Shown: piece after piece, positions 24,765-34,875 of the stretch
Layout: each line of letters begins with the position of its first letter
Position numbering within the stretch: the stretch's first letter is position 1
Source of the DNA: Zygnema cylindricum
Lineage: Eukaryota; Streptophyta; Zygnematophyceae; Zygnematales; Zygnemataceae
NCBI GenBank assembly: GCA_037447655.1
Contig: JBBHKE010003219.1
Span: forward strand, 70,378 to 128,592
Length of the DNA stretch: 58,215 nt
Reading direction: 5' to 3'
The notes under the pieces: generated by a model
What the model was told of the DNA's origin: nothing
Seen by the model: the letters and a program-made list of their open reading frames with translations, nothing else
Databases searched by the model: none
Made by a program: the position numbers and the translations under genes

Positions 24765-25054
24765 GAGAGAAAGAAACAAAGAAAAATAGAAAGAAGCAAT
24801 GGTTTACCTATTATAGAATACCACACTTTCTTATGTAAAGGCTTGTTTTCTTTTTCTTCCCACTCTGGTTTCACCAAAACAGATTCCTTAAACCCTCCGC
24901 TTTCCAATGGTGCAAATGGAGGCTTGGAAGTATGGGAATAGGGTTCAGTTCCATCGAATGAATTTAAGGTTACAGTATTGTAGGGTTCAGGACAACTCTC
25001 AACGCTTTTAGGAAGCTTGGTCCATTTGGAGTACGAAAAGAAGTTGAGATTCAT
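17938..25054 (-). CDS. GGT: Gamma-glutamyltransferase, type II membrane-anchored plant form (vacuolar GGT-like)
   Basis: Exons in coding order: 25054-24808, 24340-24168, 22910-22743, 22066-21875, 21325-20999, 20666-20516, 20179-19830, 19150-19013, 18216-17938. They sum to 2025 bp, 674 residues and a stop. The first 80 or so residues are polar. One hydrophobic segment follows at about 78-98 ([14 protein letters not shown]), a signal anchor. The GGT core comes after it, with [53 protein letters not shown] and [17 protein letters not shown]. Thr457 in HGTAH is the expected autocleavage site and N-terminal nucleophile. [15 protein letters not shown] and RPLSSM (524-529) form the substrate pocket. 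The family cleaves gamma-glutamyl bonds of glutathione and its S-conjugates. The long N-terminal extension and anchor resemble vacuolar GGTs rather than secreted ones; that location is inferred. Most introns carry decayed copies of exon edges and long C/T tracts on the sense strand. Confidence 0.95.
18842..18912 (-). pseudogene. Ghost copy of GGT exon 8 with a TAG at its splice edge
   Basis: The minus strand gives [20 protein letters not shown] and HH, then TAG-GTGAGAGACGA. The real exon (19013-19150) reads [23 protein letters not shown] and the same donor. CAG has become TAG, so inclusion would end translation. The first half of the exon is not copied. Confidence 0.8.
19337..19400. repeat. 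(AT)n microsatellite in a GGT intron
   Basis: A nearly perfect run of about 32 AT units followed by (TATG)n-like sequence to 19481. Confidence 0.95.
20185..20515. repeat. Purine-rich (GA)n tract filling a GGT intron
   Basis: The intron between exons 6 and 7 is almost all GAGAGA/GGGAGA on the plus strand, so C/T on the sense strand. Confidence 0.85.
20711..20767 (-). pseudogene. Ghost copy of the GGT exon 6 acceptor edge
   Basis: The minus strand has GGGCAG, then a frame [16 protein letters not shown]. The real exon (20666-20516) starts [16 protein letters not shown] after the same acceptor. It lies about 100 bp upstream of the real exon and still shows a usable-looking AG. Confidence 0.7.
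21485..21720. repeat. (AAATACGA)n / (AAATACA)n tandem repeat in a GGT intron
   Basis: About 30 units of 7-8 bp. Minus-strand frames through it encode repeating [11 protein letters not shown], which is a repeat artefact. Confidence 0.9.
22155..22465. repeat. (GGGA)n / (GAGA)n tract in a GGT intron
   Basis: 310 bp of GGGAGGGAGG passing into GGGAGAGAGG. It lies between exons 3 and 4, and the sense strand is pyrimidine. Confidence 0.95.
22575..22605 (-). pseudogene. Ghost copy of the GGT exon 3 donor edge
   Basis: GCAGCCAATCCG-GTGTGACAT mirrors the real GCCGCCAATCAG-GTGTGACAT at 22743, downstream on the minus strand. Confidence 0.6.
22979..23235 (-). pseudogene. Three ghost copies of the GGT exon 3 acceptor edge
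   Basis: Blocks at about 22979-23015, 23040-23092 and 23185-23235 repeat the plus-strand sequence GGTGGAAATTGCCGCATCGA and TTTCCTCCCAACTA. This is the start of exon 3 ([12 protein letters not shown]) plus its acceptor. They lie upstream of the exon in the same intron, in the same orientation. Confidence 0.75.
23330..23770. repeat. (GATTTC/GATTTT)n hexamer array in GGT intron 2
   Basis: About 70 hexamers. The minus frame reads KIEIEIKIE repeats for 85 codons, without introns or homology. Confidence 0.9.
24046..24110 (-). pseudogene. Ghost copy of the GGT exon 2 donor edge
   Basis: The plus strand at 24048-24104 (TTACTTTGAGAGCGTTGTTC, then GAGAACAACGTTTCTTCGG) repeats 24163-24220, covering the end of exon 2 (DEERCSH to LK) and its GTAAG donor. 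Confidence 0.7.
24635..24780. repeat. (GA)n tract in GGT intron 1
   Basis: Dinucleotide-rich, with CAGACAGACAGA interruptions. It lies immediately upstream of the exon 1 donor on the plus strand. Confidence 0.9.
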
Positions 25055-25144
25055 GATTAGGATTTGAGGGAACAACAATAAGTTTTTGTTTTGTTGAATC
25101 TTTAATTAAGATATAGTTTCGAATCTTGAAAAAAAAAGCTGAAG

Positions 25145-25330
25145 TTTTGTGCGTTTGGATTTGAATTTTGAGTTTGACTTTTAAAGTTTCACAGTTTGAG
25201 TTCAAATTTTGAGGTTGACTTTTGAGTTTGACTTTTGAGTTCAACTTTTGAGTTGACTTTTGAGTTTTACTTTTGAGGTTGACTTTTGAGTTTGGCTTTT
25301 GAGTTTGACTTTAGAGCTTGGCACTTGAGT
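25145..25330. repeat. (TTTGAGTTTGACTT)n tandem repeat upstream of GGT
   Basis: Ten or more units of about 15 bp, 90 bp upstream of the GGT start codon on the minus strand, so inside its leader or promoter. Confidence 0.8.
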
Positions 25331-25689
25331 TAAGTTCTTTGCTAAGAGTGGATCTTGAAATCTTGAAATGTGTGGTTGTTAAAATTTGTCACGTGTTTCT
25401 CCATCGATTTGTTCAAATGTATCCATTAAGAAAAAACAAAAAAAAAGAGAAGGGAAGAAGGGGAAACGGTATCTTGATCTTGATCCAAAATGATTGACTT
25501 GTTATTTTAAAATTGTCAAAAAAAAGGGCTAAAATTGGACAATCTAAGCTTGTAAAACTCCGTAAATAACAAAGAGAGTTTTATACGGATTTAATATTTT
25601 TTATTCGATCACATTCATCAAGAAAAGAGAAAAAATAAATAGGAAAGTGAAACTCCTACCTTCCTATAGAATCGTGCATTATTGCTTTA

Positions 25690-25775
25690 ATACCTCCGAA
25701 TTTGTCAAATTAGGGTTTCAAATTAGGGTTTCTAATTAGAGTTTCTAATTAGGGTTTTAAATTAGGGTTTCAATT
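25690..25775. repeat. (AAATTAGGGTTTC)n tandem repeat
   Basis: Five units of about 16 bp containing the telomere-like TTAGGGTTT. Confidence 0.8.
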
Positions 25776-25785
25776 GATCTTGTTT

Positions 25786-27690
25786 AGGGGGTGTCCCCAT
25801 GTTTTAAAGTATCTACTTTTCTCTGTCTTTTTGCCCTAAAATCCAGGGAACATTCAGGGAAATTTGACAAAAACTTCAGCCGTACGAGAAAATCGTTTTT
25901 ACCAAAGTATACTGAACGTCAATTCATACTTTGAATGTACGGCGTGTTTGTCTTCATGTGAACGCATTTTGGCGTTTTCCCCTTTTCGACCCCCGGGCAA
26001 GAGAATCTAGCCCAAAAAAAAAAAATCTTTTAAAATCACCTCGAGGGTGTGTTTTTAGTTAAAGTACAGCCCAAACAGCGAATGAAAAACGACCCACGCA
26101 CGCGTCACGCGAGCGGGAAAATTTTAGGGCGAAGGAGAGTCCTCGCTATTTTTCTCCGTGCCCGTCACGCGCATGTACGGAAAAAAAATTGCAGGGGGTC
26201 TCAGACCTCCACTTTCATTCATGGATCCTTTTCAAAATTTTGCGTTGTCGTCGCCTCTCGCCTCTCCCCTCTCCCTCTCGCACTATCGCTTGTATCTCAC
26301 ACTTTTTAGAATGAGACACGACAATAATGATATACAACGAAATATCTTTGAAATCTGTTTTTATTATTATTTGTTAGGTTTTTATTTAATGGCAAGTCGA
26401 GTGAGAAAAGTAGAAAAAGCAAAATCGGGAAACCATTGCGGAAAGTTCTTGAATCTGTGACGTTGACGTTGTCACAAGTGAGAATGACGTCACAATGTCA
26501 CCAAACCCTAAATATCTGCAATTTCACAAAAAAATAGACGTCTACCACTGTCGTTGTTTTAGTTGGGTCAACAATCGTCAAAAGTTTCAAGCCGTCTTCA
26601 ATCGTCACAAAGTTATACCTACATCTACAACCGTCACATGTCAAAGTTTTGATTTCATTTTCGCACATTGGGACGCTCTTCAAAGTTGTACGGCAAATCT
26701 TCACTATAGTCCAAAATACTTTATCAAAGTACCGATTACATGGGGACGTACACTCACTCTCCCCCATGTAATCGATACTTTGAAAAAGTATTTTGGACTT
26801 TAGTGAAGATTCTCCATGCTACAGTTTTTTGAAGAGCGTCCCAATATGCTAAAATGAAACCGGAACTTTGAAATGTGACCGTTGTAGACGTGGGTACAAC
26901 TTGTGACGATTGAAGACGACTACGATATTTTTGACGATTGGTGACGTCTACAAAAACAGCGACGACTGTAGTCGTCTAGTTTTTTGTGACATTGTAGAAG
27001 TTGACGGTTTAGTGACATTCTGACGTCATGCTCAGTTGTGACGACGCATACTTCATTGATTTAAGAACTTTCCGCCATGGTTTCCCAATTTCGTTTTTTC
27101 GACTTTCTTCACTCTACTTGCCCTAAAAATATACATAAAGGTAGTCAAAATCATTATTTTTCAAATATCTTTCATCTCATATCAATATTTTTGTGTCTTA
27201 GTCTATAAAGTGTGAGATAAAAGCGATAGTGTGAGTGGGAGAGGGGAGAGGCGATGACAACGTTAAATCCTACAAAGGCCCCATGAATGAAAGTGGAGAT
27301 CCGATATCCTTGCAATTTGATTTTCCGTACGTGACGAGCAGTGATAAAATTAGCGAGTACTCTCCCTCGTCCTAAAATTTTCCCATCGTGTGGCGCGTGC
27401 GTGGATCGTTTATCATTCGTTGTTTGGGTGATAATTTAACCAAAATTACCTCATGAGGTGATTTTTAATAAAGTTTGTTGTTTCTTTTGCCCGGGGGTCA
27501 AAAAGAGTAAAACGCCAAAATAAGTTCACAACACGACAAACATGGAGTACATTCAAAGCATCAAATTCACATTCACTATACTATGGTAAAAAAAAAAAAT
27601 CGTATGCTAAAGTTTTCCTCGTTGGGGACTAAATTTTGGGGGAAAATGACAATAAAAAAGTCTATCCTATAATACATGGGGACATCACGT
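25786..27690. mobile_element. 1.9-kb foldback (long inverted repeat) element of the same family
   Basis: The left arm (25786 to about 26745) is an imperfect reverse complement of the right arm (about 26765 to 27690). Landmarks that pair include GTGTCCCCATG at both outer ends, ACCCACGCACGCG with CGCGTGCGTGGAT, and TTCATTCATGG with CCATGAATGAA. CCATGTAATCGATACTTTG sits at the centre. The arms are about 0.93 kb each with a very short spacer. Confidence 0.65.
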
Positions 27691-28407
27691 CACTCAATCT
27701 GATTTACGACGTTAACAAAACACATAAAAATGGTCCCTCGCGCCTCTTATCAATCAGGCGCCGTAAACGCTTACTAGTAAAACTATTTTGTTCACTTCTC
27801 CAACATTTAATTCACTTCTCCAACATATTTTTCACTTTTGTAACATGTCGTGTCAGTAAGGCAAATATCGCCTGCGTGTTTTATTTTGATTGGAGCCACA
27901 TAGGTTTCTGTTCAAACTACGATAATAGTGAACGATTCCAAAAGCATAAAATGGGAACGTTGTGTTTGTAAGGACGGACAAAATTTTAAGAATTTGTCGA
28001 AAAGTATTCAATTTTAAAAATACGTCCGTGCGTACTTTGTCAATTTTCATCTTGCAACATTATGTTTTAAACGCAAAGTACTTTACGCGAAGGTCAATTG
28101 ATGTCAAAATTTGCTTCAAGTGATATCATCCGACAATTATTTTGTTGTTGGTTTCAATGGATTTGAATCCACTTTGTACGAAGGCACATGGCTTTTGCCA
28201 ATTGTAAGGGTGTCATAGCTCGTCCTATGTGGATCATATAAAATTTAGTACATCAGGAGGGTGGTTAGTCTCCTCTTTAAAGACAATGGAGGATACTCGT
28301 CAAACACTTGGTATAGCAAGCGTTTGCTTAAAAAACTCTTAATCAAACGGTTGATGTTGCCGCCCAAGATTTCAGAGAATCTTATTGAATCTGTAGTAAA
28401 CATGTAA

Positions 28408-28410
<3 letters not shown>

Positions 28411-28479
<69 letters not shown>
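28411..28479. repeat. (AT)n microsatellite
   Basis: A perfect run of about 34 units. Confidence 0.95.
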
Positions 28480-28481
<2 letters not shown>

Positions 28482-28824
28482 TAAGACCTTCAACGGAAAA
28501 AAAAAACAGTTTTTCTAATACACAACCTCACTTTACGCATGATGAAGGTTCACCCTGAGTAACACTCTAAAACAAAGCAACACCTAAAAACAAAACATAT
28601 CACATAACCGAATCAAAATGCAAAAAAATGTGTTAAACCGAAAGCACGCTTCACGAGATTGAAACACAATGTAAAAAAATGTGATAAACCAAAAGAGCAG
28701 TTCCACACGACGCTAAGAACCCAACAAAACAAATGTGTACCATCAACAACCAGGCGGTTCGACGAACAAGTTTAAAGCTTACCGATATAAAACATATGCG
28801 CGAACCCTCATCTGAAATGTCGAT

Positions 28825-29035
28825 TGTCATAAACACCACTTAACTCCCCAGCCATAAGTACAAAGGTCATTAATAATTTGCCCTTTAATCTTAATTTGTT
28901 TTGTCCTCTCATGAAACACATGATTTTTTAGTAAATCCATTGAAACGAGACTGTCCGAAATAATAATATTACAACTAACAAAAATGTCTAAACCTTTTAG
29001 CATTTCTTTCACCCAAATGGCAGCCTATCCCACGT
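28825..29035 (-). mobile_element. Ty1/copia-type retrotransposon remnant (RNase H C-terminus)
   Basis: The minus strand reads AAIWVKEMLKGLDIF, then SDSLVSMDLLKNHVFHERTK. This fits the copia RNase H pattern (EAIWLKxLLxEL, CDSxSAIxLAKNxVFHERTKHI). Residues are substituted and stops flank the piece. No LTRs were identified nearby. Confidence 0.55.
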
Positions 29036-29984
29036 GTTCAATCTCTATAATCCTCAAGTTAACATTGGTTGGAGTTAAGATCTCTAAGAAATTGTTGCTC
29101 CACCAAACACAAATGCATAATCTGAAGCGAATTTTTCGGAACAAAAAAATATTCCTCGATTTGCATCACATTACCTAAAAAAGTATAAATGTTTACCAAC
29201 TAAAAGACTAATACGATACTTTAAGTCTCGACCGAACACGTAAAGATTCCTTTCACGACCTCCGAATGAATCATCTTCGTTGCTTGACGATACATATTGA
29301 AGACTAAAATTGCAACCACAATATGTGGTCTTCTCTTTATAAAACCAGAGTATATATTGCTTATAACAATGGTTTTTAAGCCATATACAAAACATCACAA
29401 TTCTCCATCTCACTATCGACATCTAAATCTTCGGCCTTATTTTTCGACTCTCCTTTACGTTTATGTACCCCCTTTGCACGCTCGTCCTCACTAATTTCAA
29501 AACTCCCATAATCATCATTGTTTCGAGAGCTTGGACCATAGTGTTTTCCTTCATTTTCGTCTTTCCCTTCATTTTTTTTTAAATGAACAAAACTTACCAC
29601 AAAATACTAAACATAATGAACGAACGACTGATTGATATAAAATATAGACGCGACCCCTCAACCAGAAACGTAAATTCGTCAATACACTGATTCCACAAAA
29701 TTTCCAAATTTTTAGAGAGATAGAAAGATAGAGAGGGGAAAGTGAGGAGGAGCAAAAAAGGGAGAGAGATAAAGAGAAGGGGGAAAAACTGTTGAATTTA
29801 TTATTTTTATATGGTATTTTCTAGGTTTGAATTTAGTACAAATAGAAAAAGGTGGACAGCCTGCCTCCGCCTCCTCTCTCTTCCCACCATACTTGTCTTA
29901 GTCATTGAGGGATAGAGAGGGTGGCTGAGCCATGGCTGTCCTCACTTAAGCAGGCAGGGCTAAAGAGTGACTTATGTCACTCTC

Positions 29985-30066
29985 AACAAAAGGTTGAGTC
30001 TGGCAGGACTCAAACATCCGACCGGTGGAGCGCGGCTTAGCCGTTAGCTCTAAACCAGTCTGTCGT
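29985..30066 (-). repeat. tRNA-like SINE head (possible)
   Basis: On the minus strand GGTTTAGAGCTAACGG resembles a Pol III A box, and 30 bp later GTTTGAGTCC resembles a B box (GTTCGANTCC). No complete cloverleaf with acceptor stem was found. Confidence 0.35.
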
Positions 30067-30485
30067 AGAAGTCCGTTAGGATACATTAGGTTTGATATTT
30101 ATTTAAACAATGTTACATCTATGAATTCGATTAACGGAATTACGACCGAAAGAACATGGAACCAAGTATTATATAGTGCGAACATTATCTCGCACGCAAA
30201 CAAATGAATCGGACATTTGTTTTCGACGGCGGACATTTAATATCGAATCTGATCCGACGGCGTACATTAATGCCGAGATCACGGAATGGTCATTTTTGGC
30301 GTTTATGGACGTGGCGTGACGTGGCGCAACGCGGAGGGATAACATTTGGTCGCAGGAATTCCGGCGAACATAAGGACTAGTAAAAAGTGGACACGCGTCC
30401 ACCTATTGGCGTTGCCGTACATGGGCCGTACCGAAAGTACATCGGCCATAGTACTTTTCTGTACTCTACAGTGATTTTGTACGGT

Positions 30486-30603
30486 ACCTTAACTAACGTC
30501 AAGGAAAAATTAAAATCATGTATCCTATTTGAGGAAAAAAATCAAAATTTTAAGAACCCAAATTAGTGTCGTTGACACTAATAACGATGCGCGGTGTAGT
30601 TAT
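30486..30603. repeat. 118-bp direct repeat, copy 1
   Basis: It shares AACGTCAAGGAAAAATTAAAA, shortened here to its core, TTTTAAGAACCCAAATTAG and GACACTAATAACGATGCGCGG with 31228-31341. The two copies bracket MITE copy B. Confidence 0.65.
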
Positions 30604-30608
30604 CACTA

Positions 30609-31127
30609 CACCGTGAATCGCTATTAGCGTGTTGGTCGCTAATTGAGGTACCCTGTTTTTTTGGGCAAATTCTCAAATATAATTAGACATTCTAAATGTT
30701 CCTACACGTTATTTGAGGTGTTCCATAAAATAGGATTCATGACTCTAATATAGTGCCATCGTAAATAGTGTGGTGTACGGTCTGTCATAGACGTACTTTT
30801 TTGTACTTTTTCAAGTAGAAAAGTACAGAAAAGATATTCACGCTGTCAAGGAGTCGCGCTAACATGTAACTGCGTAAATATTTTCCGGCATTCGCGGATG
30901 TCAAAAAAACGCGACGGCGTACGATTTGAACAATTTCGTACATGTACATATTTTAGTGTGGAGATATTCTGCACCGAAAATTTTTACAAAGCAGTTTGCA
31001 AATTAGAGTATACGAAAAATTAGAATAAAAATTATTTCAAAAAAAAACGACATTCCCAATTAGCGTAAATAACGCTAATTGTTTCATTACGCTATCTATT
31101 TCATTACGCTAATAGCGATTCACGGTG
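30609..31127. mobile_element. Stowaway/mariner-like MITE, copy B
   Basis: The ends CACCGTGAATCGCTATTAG pair as inverted repeats at 30609-30630 and 31106-31127. TA flanks both ends (30607-30608 and 31128-31129). It shares termini with the copy at 36.6 kb. Confidence 0.65.
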
Positions 31128-31227
31128 TAATGGTGTGTTGCATTTCGTACTTATTTTGCTACGGTACTGTAGTAATCTACATGTAACTTTTGAGGGGTCT
31201 CGATACAGCATAGCTATTTTGTATGAT

Positions 31228-31341
31228 ACCTCAATTAACGTCAAGGAAAAATTAAAATAATGTATCCTATTTCGTGAAAAAAAACAAAATTTTAAGAACC
31301 CAAATTAGAGTTGTTGACACTAATAACGATGCGCGGTGTAC
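31228..31341. repeat. 118-bp direct repeat, copy 2
   Basis: This is the partner of 30486-30603. It has few differences and the same orientation, so the pair looks like an older element or a local duplication spanning the MITE. Confidence 0.65.
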
Positions 31342-32449
31342 AGTCCATATTGACTTATTTCTTGTACAGTTGTACATCCACGATATCGGTAAATGTCAAG
31401 TTTCGGGCTCTCCGATATTACGAGATATGTAAATCAGGGTATATCGCCTTCGAATCGATGGATACGCAACACTGGCAATGGCGTATTGTTGGCACTTTGG
31501 CAGTTTACGGAATCAAAATTAGCCTTGCTTCGAAATGTCTCCACCTTTAGAAAATTTATTGTAGCTTCATACCGTACGTCAAAAGTCAAAATTGAGTAAA
31601 CCAGCAAAATTGAAAATCTGCGATCTTTCTTGTGGCGCTGTAACTTGTATTCTGCAAGTTCACAAAAAATTCCATTTCTGGTCAGTAATGAAGCCTCTGA
31701 CTTACAATTTTCCTAAGGACCGAAAGCCAGAGTATGGAGGAGGGCGAGAGAGTTGATATTGAGAGTATTGAGAGAATATAGGGAGGGAAGGGGAGAGAGA
31801 GAGAGAGTGAGCGGAAGAGAATTTATGAATGTCGATTTAGGGAGAACTGATAGTATTGGCTAAAACGCGTCATTTTGACTGCTTATTTTGCAGCCTTTTT
31901 TTGTTAGTATATTGTTTATACTTGCAAGTTTTCTTACCAGGGAACAGTTTAAGCTAACTTTTAGCCTCCCTGATCTTTTATTTTTATGGCTGTTCCTGCA
32001 ATCATTCTGTAATAAATACACCGGCGTCATGAATACATTTGATTGGTGACTACAAGGTTTCTGTTACAGAAGCGAGTATTTCGTGTATATTTTTTTGTCA
32101 TAATTGTAGAAAAAACTGCATTTCTATTTTTGTTTGTTTCAGTCTTTTATGTGCATACCAAATCCCTTGCGTGTTGTTTTTATCATTACCTAGTTTTCCA
32201 ACTCTTTTTTTCCGGCATTGCAGTTTAAACAGGCTGAATTGTGTATCTTAAAGGTTTGAAGATGAAGAACTTTAGTAGAATTAATTGATGTACTTTGACT
32301 CAATGGTCCAGCTGACTTTAAATTGACCTTTCTTCCTTGTTCCTCCCCTTCTAATGGCAATGGAGACTTGGTATCAATGATGGGTCCCTGCTTAAGAAAT
32401 TTGTTAATTTTTAACTTTTTGACATTATTGCTTGTATAACTTTTTGCAG

Positions 32450-32494
32450 AACCTCAAGAAGTACATGGCCTGCTATGGTAACGACAAGAAATAA
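32450..32494 (+). CDS. Possible terminal exon of an unidentified gene
   Basis: A TTTTTGCAG acceptor leads into NLKKYMACYGNDKK and a TAA overlapping AATAAA-like sequence. The C-terminus is basic and polar. Upstream exons could not be identified, so function is unknown. Confidence 0.3.
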   Translation, partial: NLKKYMACYGNDKK

Positions 32495-33359
32495 AGTTTT
32501 GCCGTAAATTCTCCCTGTCTATTACCTGGGTATTAAATTATTTGAAGCAAAATGCAGAACGTTGATGATCCTTCCTTGGTCAGATGGCTTTCTACGGGAT
32601 CCAGGTCGACTACTGGTTGTCAACCTCGTTTTTTACGAACTGTTTCTAGTCCTTTACAAGGAAAATATTCTCTGTTGTCAAAAAAAATGTCTTTTCTCTC
32701 TGGGAGATCAGCAAGCATTGTTCTCCGATGGAATGACGCTATCGAAGGTAATAACGTTCTGCTTTCACTTGCTTTAGGGGAACCATACTAGCCCTGTAAT
32801 TGGTGTTACTGGCGCACTGACTATAGTATTTGTACAGAAAACTGTACGATCTTGTGAAAAACATCCCTTTTTCTCTACAAGTACAGTGATTACTGGACAG
32901 TATCGCCAGTAATAGCGTTCTTACCCGTTATGATGAAAATAGGTTTCTGATGAAAAATAGGTTAAAGTTGAACAAAGGTTTTTGCCGCATGAGGTGTCGG
33001 AGTCGTCGTACATTTGACTGAATGTAAATGTAAATATCTGTTAGATAATTAGTAAGTATGTAAGGTTCACGATCATTCCAACGCAGGCATAGGTTCATCA
33101 CCACAATCACCACTTTTTGAAAAACTGTTGTTTGTAAACTGTCACCTGGAGGTGTTACTGTTTTTCACAAGTTTTTTGTTATTGTTTAAGTTCTGGATGA
33201 CAGTTCAGGAATGAAGGAGAAACAAAACTGTATTGGTTATAAGGGAATTATGCCTACACTGTAACTGGCATCAACGGCGCAGTAATGCTAGTAATTCTAC
33301 AGATTATCCATTGCAAATACGCTGATTACTCGCCAGTATGGCCAGGAACAGTGGACGTC

Positions 33360-33432
33360 TAAATGGAGTTGAATGAAGCTGAATGGAGTCCAATGGTGTC
33401 GAATGGAGTCAAATGGAAATGAATGGTGTCAG
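33360..33432. repeat. (GAATGGAGTC)n tandem repeat before the F-box/LRR gene
   Basis: Seven degenerate 10-bp units, about 105 bp upstream of the start codon. Confidence 0.7.
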
Positions 33433-33537
33433 TCTGTGTCCTCCATATGCAGCTAAGCTTAGCCTAAGCTGTGTTCTATTCACCTTTTTTTTTTTTTCAG
33501 CATTTTTGCATTTTTGTCGCAAATTTAAAAACCCAAA

Positions 33538-34875
33538 ATGCCAAAATTTCCAACAGGTCCCTTTGACTTGTCACCACTGATAGACAACCTCCTACCAGCA
33601 ACTGAAACTTGGTGGTATCCAAGTTTTTTCACACATCGAGGGAGAGGGGGAGGGGGAGGGGAGAGGACGAGGACAGGTTCTAACTTTGCCTGTGTTGTTA
33701 TCGCAGAAGAGGGAGAATTTGATATGAAAATTGGAGTTTCTGAAAGGCCACCAACTGAGATATCTGACCTTCCTGATCGGTGCATAGTAGCTATTATGGC
33801 CAATGTGGTCAAAGCTGAAGATTGGATCCGATACAAACTTGTCTCTCACAGATGGTGTAGACTGGCCAATCAGGCTCTCCAAGCTCTCAATTTTCGACAA
33901 AGTGGATCTCACATTCCGTCCATTTTAGGCTCTCTCCGAACCTTTGTTAATTTGACATCTCTGCAACTTCATTTTTCAACTCCAGGTGCTCTGACAGATA
34001 GCCTTTTGGAACAGATGGGAAGGACCTGCCCTCAAGTTTTGTCACTTAACGTTCTCTACCCCGAGAGTTGGAGAACGGGGGTCGCAGATGTGAGTGACCT
34101 TCCAGAAGCGTCTGATGGACGAGTGTCATCTACAGATAAAACTCCCTCAAAGAGTATGTCTCCTGTCACTGCAGCCGGATTCGATGGACTTTTTAAAGGT
34201 TGTCAACATCTTATGGAACTAACTGTCGCGGCAACTTCTCTGCATCAACGTGGTGAAGTGACTGATCCGTTTCACATGCCGTCATCAATTAGCAATTTAA
34301 AGCATCTTTCAGCTTTGGCTTTCCACGTTCGAGGTTGTGCCTCTTTGCCGAACGATTTCGGATGCCTGCAAAGTCTCGAAGAGTTGAGTTTTGGCAGCGA
34401 GGAGTTGCTGGAGTTGCCTGATAGTTTTGGTGATTTGTACAACTTAACGTCGTTGGATCTGTCAGGTTGTACCAAGTTGAAGCATCTTCCTGAGTCTCTT
34501 GGCCACCTGTCTTCTTTGACAAGTTTGCGACTCAAAGACTGTCGTGAACTCGATTACCTGCCTCTGAGTACTGGAGGTCTTATCAGTTTGTCTCAGTTAA
34601 ACTGTCAAGATTGTTACATGTTAGAGGAGCTTCCAGAATCTATTGGGAGTCTCGGTAGTCTCACTTCCTTAGATTTGTCGGGCTGTTTATCTTTAACCAC
34701 TTTGCCCGAGAGTTTTTGTGAGCTTAGTTGTCTTAGAAGATTCGATGTCAGTAATTGCCCTGCCTTGACTATAGGTCCAGAAACCATGGAGCACCTCGTG
34801 AATCTCAGACCGTCAGATATGTGGAAGCTTATGGCCTTTTCTCTTCATCAGTTCCCCCCGCCTCAGGTTCGTTGA
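33538..34875 (+). CDS. F-box and leucine-rich-repeat protein
   Basis: A single open exon of 445 codons. An F-box-like segment lies at about residues 72-112 (EISDLPDRCIVAIMANVV, then WIRYKLVSHRWCRLANQ). From about residue 230 to 430 there are leucine-rich repeats of roughly 24 residues with the pattern LxxLPxSxGxLxxLTSLDLSGC, as in plant LRRs of R-protein type. The family role is substrate recognition in SCF ubiquitin ligases; the target is unknown. No transmembrane segment, NB-ARC or TIR domain is present. The ATG at 33538 opens the frame, but the first 62 residues include a glycine/arginine-rich stretch with no family match, so the ATG at 33724, just before the F-box, is an alternative start. 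The end at CAG-GTTCGT-TGA could also be a splice donor leading to further exons, although none was recognised in the 2 kb downstream. Confidence 0.8.
   Translation: MPKFPTGPFDLSPLIDNLLPATETWWYPSFFTHRGRGGGGGERTRTGSNFACVVIAEEGEFDMKIGVSERPPTEISDLPDRCIVAIMANVVKAEDWIRYKLVSHRWCRLANQALQALNFRQSGSHIPSILGSLRTFVNLTSLQLHFSTPGALTDSLLEQMGRTCPQVLSLNVLYPESWRTGVADVSDLPEASDGRVSSTDKTPSKSMSPVTAAGFDGLFKGCQHLMELTVAATSLHQRGEVTDPFHMPSSISNLKHLSALAFHVRGCASLPNDFGCLQSLEELSFGSEELLELPDSFGDLYNLTSLDLSGCTKLKHLPESLGHLSSLTSLRLKDCRELDYLPLSTGGLISLSQLNCQDCYMLEELPESIGSLGSLTSLDLSGCLSLTTLPESFCELSCLRRFDVSNCPALTIGPETMEHLVNLRPSDMWKLMAFSLHQFPPPQVR

Larger units (their letters stand above)
27691..30485. other. Intergenic, no recognised gene
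   Basis: Contains an (AT)n run at 28411-28479, the copia remnant and a tRNA-like SINE head near 30 kb. Other frames are short. Confidence 0.6.

Noticed and set aside
29985-30066. A functional tRNA gene
   Set aside because: A- and B-box-like motifs exist but no acceptor stem pairs and no clear anticodon loop was found.
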